From an uncultured Sediminibacterium sp. (GTDB lineage: Bacteria > Bacteroidota > Bacteroidia > Chitinophagales > Chitinophagaceae), in contig CALEST010000201.1 of the NCBI GenBank assembly GCA_937907555.1, positions 1-8,621 of the forward strand: a stretch of 8,621 nt of DNA, written 5' to 3'. Under the pieces are notes generated by a model, which worked only from the letters and a program-made list of their open reading frames with translations, was not told the DNA's origin and did no database searches. This document shows, in pieces, positions 1-7,600 of this stretch. The number at the start of each line of letters is the position of its first letter. Within the stretch, counting starts at the first letter, position 1. The translations under genes were made by a program, and so were the position numbers.

Positions 1-32
1 AGACCCGTTAGAAAATTTAATTACTTAACCCC

Positions 33-68
33 TAATCAAGTGCTACAAAAAAAAAATTGCACTTATTA
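33..68 (-). terminator. Weak stem-loop candidate downstream of the ATPase gene
   Basis: AAGTGC at 38-43 pairs with GCACTT at 59-64. TAAT 33-36 pairs with ATTA 65-68 across a one-base bulge. The 15-base loop holds a run of ten T on the minus strand. It lies about 37 bp past the ATPase stop, where a transcript end is expected, but the T-run is in the loop and not after the stem, so it is not a standard intrinsic terminator. The rest of positions 1-104 shows nothing else. Confidence 0.25.
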
Positions 69-104
69 CTTGAACTTAGAAAATACATCTTATAACATTT
101 TTTT

Positions 105-2027
105 TTAAACCTTTATTCTTTGAATCCTAACCGCATTCAATATCGCTAATAAAGCAACACCTACGTCCGCAATTACTGCTTCCCATAGAGTAGCTACACC
201 GCCTGCGCCCAAAATCAATACAAACACTTTTACTGCCATAGCTAAAATGATGTTTTGCCACACAATGCTCCGGGTTATCTTTCCGATTTTAATAGCTGAA
301 ACTATTCTCTGCGGCTGATCGTTTTGAATGACTACATCTGCCGTTTCAATTGTGGCATCGCTCCCTAACCCTCCCATTGCTATTCCAGCATCCGCCAATG
401 CAACTACAGGTGCATCATTAACACCATCACCAACAAAAGCGATGTGTCGCCCTTCATCTTTTAGCCTCTGTACTTTCTCAACCTTACCCTCTGGTAGTAA
501 ATCACCATAAGCCTCATCTATACCAATCTTCCTTGCAACCTCATCTACTACAGATTGTTTATCGCCTGAAAGCATTACCGTTTTAATATTAAAGCTGTGC
601 ATGTCTTTGACAGCCTGGGCAGCATCGTCTTTTATTTCATCAGCAATAGTTATAAAACCTGCATATTGATTATTTATTGCAACAACAACAATTGTGTCAA
701 CAATGGTTTCTATTTCTGTTGGGTAGGATATGTTGTATTTCTTCAATAGTTTTGCATTACCTGCAAGCAAGTCCCTTCCACCTACTTTTCCTTTTAAGCC
801 ATAGCCTGCGATTTCTTCTACTGCATCTGCATTGATACCATTGACAGTTTCACCAGCATATTCCGTTACAGCTTTGGCTATAGGATGAGTTGAATTCTTT
901 TCCACCGCAGCCGTAAGCTTTACCAACTCCTTTTCATCTATGTTGACCGAGACGACTTGTTGTACTTTAAAAACTCCTTTTGTCAATGTGCCGGTCTTAT
1001 CCATAACCACAGCATTAACCTTTGTCATTACATCAAGAAAGTTTCCTCCCTTAAATAAAATACCATTACGTGAGGCAAGACCTATGCCACCAAAATATCC
1101 TAATGGAATGGATACCACCAATGCACATGGACAACTGATTACTAAGAATACCAGTGCTCGGTAAAACCATGTTTGAAAATTATAATCTTCTACAAAAAAG
1201 TAAGGGACAAAACAAACTACAATAGCAAGAAAGAAAACGATTGGTGTGTAGATTTTGGCGAACCTGGAAATAAATAGTTGTGTCTGTGATTTTCTTGCAG
1301 TAGCATCTTGAACCATTTCTAAAATCTTACTCAGTTTACTATTTTTAAACAGCGCTTTCACTTTGATTTCTGCTACTGTATGCAGATTAATCATTCCCGC
1401 AAGAATAGTTTCTCCCTTATATTTTGCATCTGGTTTACTTTCCCCTGTTAACGCTGCTGTATTAAATGAAGCATTTTCTGAAATCAATTCACCATCTAAT
1501 GCTACTTTTTCACCTGGTTTTACCAAGATGGTTTCGTTTAACTCAACAATAGAAGGGTCAACAACAAGAAGCGTACCATTTCTTGAAACTGTTACTTCAT
1601 CAGGTCTTACGTCAAGCAGGGCTTTAATACTTCTTTTGGCATTATTTACAGCCGCATCCTGGAACCATTCGCCGATTTGGTAAAAAACCATCACAGCCAC
1701 GCCTTCTTCATATTCTCCAATCACAAATGCACCGATAGTGGCAACACTCATCAACACAAATTCATTGAAAATATCTCCCCGCTTTGATTTTCTGAAGGCA
1801 AGGTCCAATACTTTACGACCTGCCAATAAATAAGCTCCCAGGTTTATGGCCAATGAGGGAATCTTAGAGAACTCCATTTTGAAGCCATATTCCAGTACAA
1901 GCAGAATGATTAATATTACTAATGCCAATAATAGATCCCAATGATTTTTCCAACCCGATTCGTTTTCATCCTTCGCGGATCCATGGCCATGTGCAGCAAT
2001 TTTTGTTTCATCATGTTTATGTGTCAT
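105..2027 (-). CDS. cadA: P1B-2 type Zn/Cd/Pb-transporting P-type ATPase (CadA/ZntA family)
   Basis: This inner-membrane pump uses ATP to expel divalent soft metals from the cytoplasm. All catalytic motifs are intact in the 640 residues: TGES 194-197 (actuator), the metal-binding C299-P-C301 in TM6, phosphorylation loop DKTGTLT 343-349, H381-P382 of the nucleotide-binding domain, SGD 487-489, and GDGVNDAP 533-540. Lys600 in TM7 and Asp621 in TM8 (ADVGVALLAILNAVR) match the residues that define the Zn/Cd/Pb subgroup in E. coli ZntA, which argues against Cu+ and Co2+ pumps. Eight membrane helices are visible: two pairs before residue 125, two at about 258-318 and two at 590-633. The usual N-terminal CxxC metal-binding domain is absent; the first 30 residues instead carry His3, His5, His13, His15 and His29. 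It starts 10 bp after the NicO-like gene and is the last gene of the set. The ATG has no clear Shine-Dalgarno, suggesting coupling. Confidence 0.96.
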   Translation of the reverse strand: MTHKHDETKIAAHGHGSAKDENESGWKNHWDLLLALVILIILLVLEYGFKMEFSKIPSLAINLGAYLLAGRKVLDLAFRKSKRGDIFNEFVLMSVATIGAFVIGEYEEGVAVMVFYQIGEWFQDAAVNNAKRSIKALLDVRPDEVTVSRNGTLLVVDPSIVELNETILVKPGEKVALDGELISENASFNTAALTGESKPDAKYKGETILAGMINLHTVAEIKVKALFKNSKLSKILEMVQDATARKSQTQLFISRFAKIYTPIVFFLAIVVCFVPYFFVEDYNFQTWFYRALVFLVISCPCALVVSIPLGYFGGIGLASRNGILFKGGNFLDVMTKVNAVVMDKTGTLTKGVFKVQQVVSVNIDEKELVKLTAAVEKNSTHPIAKAVTEYAGETVNGINADAVEEIAGYGLKGKVGGRDLLAGNAKLLKKYNISYPTEIETIVDTIVVVAINNQYAGFITIADEIKDDAAQAVKDMHSFNIKTVMLSGDKQSVVDEVARKIGIDEAYGDLLPEGKVEKVQRLKDEGRHIAFVGDGVNDAPVVALADAGIAMGGLGSDATIETADVVIQNDQPQRIVSAIKIGKITRSIVWQNIILAMAVKVFVLILGAGGVATLWEAVIADVGVALLAILNAVRIQRIKV

Positions 2028-2037
2028 ACTATCTTAT

Positions 2038-2652
2038 TTAGTGTAAAAAAAATGTAACAATACCTACTATAATTAAAACTATACCTGTAATTCGTTTTTC
2101 ATTATGCTCAATAAATTGTGAATTCATCATTTGAACTCCTTTAAATGCAAGTATTACAAGAGTGATAATCCCGGTGATGCTGATTACTGCATATACTAAG
2201 GCGATCAATAAGATACCATTCAAGCCATAAGCACCAGCTGTCAGAAAAAGACTTTCTACTTCCAGGCAAGGAGATAAAAACATAGTGGTCGCAAAAATCA
2301 ACACCCATTTAGTTTTTGACTTTTTGTAGTGCGGCACGTCATTATTTGCAGTATGATGATGCGGCAGATTAACTGTAAAATATATCAAACCGAATATGAT
2401 CAATAATACTGGAGCAATTACATGCACATATCCTTCAAAGTGATACGCCAGCTTTGAGCCCACCATTCCCAAAGCTATCCCAAGAATAACAGTACCCATC
2501 ACATGCGCAGAGGCAGAAATAGATGCCACCAGTATCAATTCATACTTTTCCCATTTCTCCGACCTTGCAATAGCAACCAATGGCAACCAGTGATTGGGAA
2601 TAAGAGCATGAGTAATCCCTAATAATATGGTACCTGTTATTATACTATACAT
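2038..2652 (-). CDS. NicO/UreH-like polytopic membrane protein, probable divalent-metal transporter
   Basis: A 204-residue protein with about six hydrophobic segments (roughly 1-17, 38-64, 75-95, 115-140, 144-170 and 188-203). The first segment carries H15-ALIPN-H21-W, resembling the HxxxxDH signature of nickel/cobalt permeases and NicO/RcnA exporters, but with Asn20 where Asp is usual. Other candidate metal ligands are SASAH at 46-50, a loop with H98-H99-H100 and H108, and SPCLEVESLF at 127-136, which recalls the SPC motif of UreH/TauE-like relatives in the LysE superfamily. The last residue is also His. It ends 10 bp before the P-type ATPase and follows mgtC by 38 bp, so it is part of the same transcript. 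Co-location with Zn/Cd efflux genes argues for metal movement, most simply export, but direction and ion are inference. A TauE/SafE-like or other LysE-superfamily label is the main alternative. Confidence 0.68.
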   Translation of the reverse strand: MYSIITGTILLGITHALIPNHWLPLVAIARSEKWEKYELILVASISASAHVMGTVILGIALGMVGSKLAYHFEGYVHVIAPVLLIIFGLIYFTVNLPHHHTANNDVPHYKKSKTKWVLIFATTMFLSPCLEVESLFLTAGAYGLNGILLIALVYAVISITGIITLVILAFKGVQMMNSQFIEHNEKRITGIVLIIVGIVTFFLH

Positions 2653-2661
2653 GTTACAATA

Positions 2662-2666
2662 CTCCT
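2662..2666 (-). promoter_or_regulatory. Shine-Dalgarno site for the NicO-like gene
   Basis: On the minus strand AGGAG sits 9 bases before the ATG at 2652. It is the only clear Shine-Dalgarno in the window. Neighbouring starts have AT-rich leaders, so this gene may be translated more independently. It supports the chosen start. Confidence 0.55.
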
Positions 2667-2690
2667 AATATACAATTTTATTTTAACCAA

Positions 2691-3158
2691 TTAATCAGTG
2701 TTGTGTTTTTCGTTATGCCTGTTTATCATTTTATTTTTCCATTTTACATACCATTTCTGTTGATGCAGTGAAAGCAATAAATATAAGGTAACTGTTCCAA
2801 CAATAGCAATGATAAACATACTGAGGCCTACTGCCACACCAACTGCGGCAGTACACCAAACCGTGGCTGCTGTTGTAAGTCCATGAGATGTTCCGGCACT
2901 GTCGTTCCGATAAATAATACCAGCTCCAAGAAAGCCTACACCTGTAACAATATTGGCTATTACCCGGGAGATAGCAGCAGCATCACCTACAAGATGAGCC
3001 GCAACAGCAGTAAATAAAGTAGCTCCGATACAAACAGCGGCATAGGTTCTTATACCGGCATTGCGGGCGTGTTTCTCTCTGTCAAAGCCAATAAAAGTAC
3101 CCAACAGAAACGAAACGATGAGTTTCCCAACAATTATTAATTCGAATCGAACATCCAT
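2691..3158 (-). CDS. MgtC/SapB-family inner-membrane protein
   Basis: A 155-residue membrane protein of the MgtC/SapB family, whose members are linked to Mg2+ homeostasis and, in some pathogens, to modulation of ATP synthase; the role here is not known. Family hallmarks visible are GTFIGFDREKHARNAGIRTY at 20-39, GVGFLGAGIIYR at 73-84, and GLTTAATVWCTAAVGVAVG at 93-111. About four hydrophobic segments lie at roughly 6-25, 38-56, 66-83 and 97-130. After that comes only a short basic, His-containing tail, so the C-terminal soluble ACT-like domain of long MgtC proteins is absent and the length matches the short SapB/YhiD form. It lies between the RND adaptor and the NicO-like gene, which suggests a supporting role in divalent-cation balance during metal stress (inference). 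The start at 3158 places ATG after an A-rich leader and at the family's usual N-terminus. Confidence 0.9.
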   Translation of the reverse strand: MDVRFELIIVGKLIVSFLLGTFIGFDREKHARNAGIRTYAAVCIGATLFTAVAAHLVGDAAAISRVIANIVTGVGFLGAGIIYRNDSAGTSHGLTTAATVWCTAAVGVAVGLSMFIIAIVGTVTLYLLLSLHQQKWYVKWKNKMINRHNEKHNTD

Positions 3159-3169
3159 TTTTTCAATAT

Positions 3170-3283
3170 TTACATAACATAATAGGTTTTTGGATCTTCT
3201 TCAGCCGGCAGATTTCTAACACCTATCATCTGTTTTAAATTAATATCCATGGTAGCGGATAAACTTATTACTGGGATATCCAT
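3170..3283 (-). CDS. Possible small ORF (37 codons) directly upstream of mgtC; may be a gene remnant
   Basis: I do not recognise this product. The frame starts at ATG 3283 and encodes MDIPVISLSATMDINLKQ, continuing through MIGVRNLPAEEDPKTYYVM to TAA at 3172-3170, 11 bp before the mgtC start. Upstream the frame stays open to a TGA at 3343-3341 and reads KWETLSGRAPLPKHFKNTP, giving 56 open codons in all, with no signal peptide or membrane segment. The residue make-up looks protein-like, and an AT-rich leader (TTTTAAAAATACACC) precedes the ATG, in keeping with the other starts here. It could be a small protein coupled to mgtC, a leader peptide, the C-terminal remnant of a decayed gene, or chance. 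Its length makes it uncertain. Confidence 0.35.
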   Translation of the reverse strand: MDIPVISLSATMDINLKQMIGVRNLPAEEDPKTYYVM

Positions 3284-3304
3284 CGGTGTATTTTTAAAAT
3301 GTTT

Positions 3305-3375
3305 GGGTAGAGGGGCCCTGCCGCTCAAGGTTTCCCATTTTCATAAATGAGGCAAACAAAGCAGGGCTCCGACCC
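3305..3375. repeat. GC-rich imperfect inverted repeat (hairpin) between the RND genes and mgtC
   Basis: The arms 3305-3321 and 3361-3375 pair at 14 positions: seven continuous pairs (GCCCTGC with GCAGGGC), one mismatch that would be G-U only in plus-strand RNA, two more pairs, a small internal loop, then GGGT with ACCC plus one. The 39-base loop contains a weaker nested pairing of CATTT with AAATG. On the minus strand the second arm is followed by an A-rich stretch with only a four-T run, so it is a poor classical terminator. It begins 10 bp after the adaptor stop and could attenuate or process the transcript between the RND genes and the downstream genes. The pairing is seen; the function is inference. 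Confidence 0.55.
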
Positions 3376-3384
3376 ATCCTATTT

Positions 3385-4599
3385 TTATTCTTCTTCCTCT
3401 ACATTATTCATCTTCGACAATAAATCATAAGCTCCGTTAATCACCACGCTAATTTTCCTGTTAAACCCTCCTGGTAAAATCACTTCGGTATAACCATTTT
3501 CTGAAACGCCAGTCGTCACTTCAATTCTTTTAAACAGAATATGCTTTTCTGTAGCGACTTCATTTTTCCCATCGGCAGGTTTCTTTTCACTATTCTTTTC
3601 ATTTGCTACTATAAAAATGTAAGATTTTCCTGCTGCTTGAACGATAGCTTTATCAGGCAGCGCAGTAGTGGTAGCAATACCTGTTTCTACAATTCCCTTT
3701 AAATACATCCCTGGCAACAGGTTATTATCTTCCTGAGACAGATGTCCATGAACCCTAACCGTCCTTTCAGCGCTGATCTCACGACCAATTAAATGCACAT
3801 CTGCAAACCGCTCCTTTGTTTCATTATTCAATAAAAAACGAATTTTCTGACCAATCTTTAATTTCGGAACATCCTTTTCAAAAATGATCAGTTCTGCATG
3901 AAGGTGACGGGTATCTACAATTTCAAATAGCTCCTGGTTAGCGTTTACAAACTTCCCGATATTCACCAATACTTTAGTAACATAGCCCGATATAGGAGCA
4001 TAAATATTTGCCCTGCCTGAAATGTTTTCCGGGTTGATTTTCTCAGGATTGATATTGATAAGCCCCAGTTTTGCTTTTAATCCCTGTACTCTTGCCGTCA
4101 TACTGTTATACTCGCTGCTGGCTTTTTGCAAGGTTTTTTTTGCATTTACATTTTCTTTTGCCAACTCTTGTTGTCTTTCCAATTCTTCTTTCAGGTAAAT
4201 CAACTGACTTTTATAATCCAGATAATCCTGCTGAAGCTGGATAAACTCAGGATTCTCGAGTACGGCGATAACTTCACCTTTTACCACGGGCTTCCCCTGC
4301 AGTAAATCGGTATTTTTTAATGTGCCTCCATAGGGAGAAGAAACGGTTAATAGCTGTTGCGGAGGAACATCCAGTACTCCTGTTGCCTTGATAACGCTGC
4401 TGAGTTTTTTTTCTTCTACAACACCATACTGAATGTCGACTGTTTTAAACTGGTCTTCCGACAAGCCCACAATATCTGCTTCTTCAGTTTTCGTTACTTC
4501 AATCGGAGCTGCTTCTGTATTTCCTTTGGAAGAGCAGGATGAAAGCCATATAGTAGCCGCTGTAAGTATAATAAGTGAATTCAAAAATTTCTGTTTCAT
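3385..4599 (-). CDS. czcB: Periplasmic adaptor (membrane fusion) lipoprotein of the heavy-metal RND pump, CzcB/CusB family
   Basis: This 404-residue protein links the inner-membrane RND pump to the outer-membrane channel. The N-terminus is a lipoprotein signal: basic MKQK, a hydrophobic stretch, then the lipobox L19-S-S-C22, so it should be lipidated on Cys22. Domain order fits the membrane fusion family: first half of the lipoyl domain at about 82-116, a helical hairpin or coiled coil at about 118-178 rich in Gln, Glu and Lys, the second lipoyl half at about 194-228 with APISGYV at 201-207, a beta-barrel domain at about 230-306, and a membrane-proximal domain at about 308-392. His234, His284 and His286 could contact metal, but this is inference. 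The tail is EEEE. It starts 26 bp after the permease stop, so the two are surely co-transcribed. The leader before ATG is AT-rich without a good Shine-Dalgarno, as is usual in Bacteroidota. Confidence 0.94.
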   Translation of the reverse strand: MKQKFLNSLIILTAATIWLSSCSSKGNTEAAPIEVTKTEEADIVGLSEDQFKTVDIQYGVVEEKKLSSVIKATGVLDVPPQQLLTVSSPYGGTLKNTDLLQGKPVVKGEVIAVLENPEFIQLQQDYLDYKSQLIYLKEELERQQELAKENVNAKKTLQKASSEYNSMTARVQGLKAKLGLININPEKINPENISGRANIYAPISGYVTKVLVNIGKFVNANQELFEIVDTRHLHAELIIFEKDVPKLKIGQKIRFLLNNETKERFADVHLIGREISAERTVRVHGHLSQEDNNLLPGMYLKGIVETGIATTTALPDKAIVQAAGKSYIFIVANEKNSEKKPADGKNEVATEKHILFKRIEVTTGVSENGYTEVILPGGFNRKISVVINGAYDLLSKMNNVEEEE

Positions 4600-4625
4600 A
4601 TTAATTTTATTTTACCCCGTTCTGA

Positions 4626-7600
4626 TTAATTGATGCCACCGATAAATTCGATAGCAATGACGGTTTGATTATATTGATTTAAAAGTTTGGTATATCCCTG
4701 TTTTACAACAACGGCATTATTGAGTGATTGTGTCAATTCATAATAACCGATTTCGCCGGCAGTAAAAGCTCTTTGTGCCTGCGTAATGATGAGATTGGCC
4801 TGCGGCAAAGCTGTATTTCGGTAATAGTTTATTTGAACTTTTTGTTTTTGCAATTCTCCAAACAGTGTTGTTAATTCACCTTGCAGGGTGAATTGATAAT
4901 TGGTCAGTTCTGCTTCACGGCGCACCCGGTTTACTTCTGCCGCTTTTACTTTTTCTTTTTGCGCCCTGGCAAATATGGGAATACTGATGCCTAAATTAAC
5001 TCCTTGAAAACGACTGCCAACACCATAATATTTATCAACTCCATTCACAGTTTGATACCCTACTAAAGACTGGTTGAAATAGCCTACCGAGAAATCTGGT
5101 CTTAATCTTGACTGCTCAACAGCTTTCTCTTTGTTTGCAATATCAATCTGCTGTTTAATAAATGCAAGTGTGGGGTTAGCTGCAATGGCAGCGGTATCAA
5201 AATTTACCTGTATCCGCTTTTCAACAAGTAATGTGTCGGCAATTGACGTAACAGAAGAATCTGCAGTGAACACTTTCAGACGATTTAATTCAATCCGGTA
5301 ATCTTCTTCTGCACTTCGCAATTGCGCTTTTGTCTCATTTACTTTGCTTTCAGCATTATAATTTTCTAATGCATTTGTTTCTCCTGTTTTGTATCGCAAT
5401 GCCGAAGATTTCAGTATATTTTCGTAAATGGATAGTAGCTCTTTCAGCAACCTTATTTCCTCCATCCAAAAGATTAACTGGTAATACGATATTTTTGTGT
5501 TCGCTGCAAGTTCAGTTTGATAAATTCTCAATTGCAGTTCACTACTTTTGATATTTGATTCAGATAGCTTTATGAGACTTTTAAAGTACCCTGGATTCAG
5601 TATGCCCTGATTAATGCTGAAATTATTATCATAGGCAATGCGACTATTGTACTGCCCAAACGTTACACCGAAATTTGTTTTGCCATAATCTTTTACTGTC
5701 TTTTTCAACTGCTGCTGGTAACTTATATCCAGCGTTCCTACTTTAACCAAAGGATTATTCTTCATAGCTGATGCAACAGCATCACTAAGATTGATAACTA
5801 TTTTTGGCTGTTGTGCATTTGCAGCAAATGATGAGGTTAAAAACAGGATGAGTAATGAAGCCACCCCTTTCACCACATCAGACTTCATCATTTTTGGTTT
5901 TATCTTCTCAAACCATGTATATAATACTGGTAAAACCACCAACGTAAGAAATGTGGCCGTAATCAATCCTCCGATTACAACCGTTGCTAACGGCTTTTGC
6001 ACTTCTGCTCCGGAACCTGTTGACAATGCCATTGGCAAAAAGCCTAATGAAGCAACCGTCGCAGTCATTAATACCGGTCGCAACCTTATAGAAGTTCCCT
6101 TTAAGATGATTGCATTTATATCTGTCATACCTTCCTTTTTTAACCGGTTAAATTCACTGATTAATACAATACCATTTAATACCGCCACACCGAATAGCGC
6201 AATAAAACCAACACCAGCCGAAATACTAAATGGCATTCCCCTTAACCATAAGGCGAATACACCGCCAATAGCACTCATCGGTATAGCTGTAAATATGAGT
6301 AAGGAATATTTAATTGAACCAAAGGTGAAATAGAGCAATAAAAGTATCAGCGCTAATGCGACAGGTACCGCCACTGATAATCGTTTATTGGCCTCTTCAA
6401 GATTTTTAAACTGCCCGCCATAAGTAATAAAATATCCAGGAGGCATTTTTACCTGTTTCTCAATTTTTTCCTGGATTTCTTTTACAACTGATGAAATGTC
6501 CCGGCCTCTTGTATTAAAGCCAACAATGATTCTTCGCTTGGCATCTTCACGTTGAATCTGGTTAGGACCTAACTGCATATTGACATCGGCTACCTGCTCC
6601 AATGGAACTTGGTTGCCATCAGGTGTAGCAATAAATAATCCTTTAACATCATCAATACTCTGGCGGCCTGTTTTTTCTAGCCTTACCACCATATCAAAAC
6701 GTTTCTCGCCTTCATAAACAATACCTGCGGCTTCACCTGCAAAAGCAGCGCTGATGGTACGGTTTATATCTTCTACATTTAAACCAAATTGCGCAATCTT
6801 ATCACGGTTTAGTTTAACCATAATTTGCGGCAGACCAGTCACCTGTTCTACATATAAATCTTCTGCACCTTTTACTGTGGGTACAATCACACCGATTTTT
6901 TTTGCCAGATCTGCCAGTACATCAAGGTCTTCCCCAAATATTTTAATGCCTACATCCTGACGGACACCTGAAATCAATTCATTAAACCGAAGTTGTATCG
7001 GCTGCGATAACCCATAGGAAACACCGGGTATTTTCTCCAGCTCTTTCTGCATCATTTCAGCCAACTCTTCTCTGTTATGTGCACTGGTCCATTCCTTTTT
7101 ATCTTTTAAAAGGATGGTAATATCACATGCTTCTATGGGCATAGGGTCGGTAGGTATTTCAGAGGCACCAATCTTTCCAATCACTTCTTTTACTTCAGGA
7201 AATTTTTTCATCAGTAAATCCGAAGCCTGCATTATTTTATCAATTGTCTGGCTTAACGAACTACCTGTCAGCAACCTTGTTTCTACTGCGAAATCTCCTT
7301 CTTCTAAAGTGGGAATAAATTCACCTCCTAATGTTTTGAAAATAATGAGGCTGATTATAAATACACCAACAGCAATACTCACTACCAGTAATTTCATCTT
7401 AAGTGCCCCACGTATTAATGGGGTGTAAAGCCGCTGGAAAAACTTCATCATTTTATCGGAGAAGTTTTCCCTGTGGCTAATTTTTTTACTGAGAATTAAG
7501 GCGCTCATCATAGGTACATACGTAAGCGACAGTAAGAATGCCCCAAGAATGGCAAAAGATACAGTTTGCGCCATCGGGCCAAACATTTTTCCTTCGATAC

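Noticed and set aside
1..104. Strong intrinsic terminator or further gene at the left end
   Set aside because: No ORF of note, and the only stem has its T-run in the loop and not after the stem.
3294..3377. 27-codon minus-strand ORF (MGRSPALFASF...) overlapping the hairpin
   Set aside because: Too short, no convincing ribosome site, and its sequence is constrained by the hairpin; mentioned only within the spacer finding.
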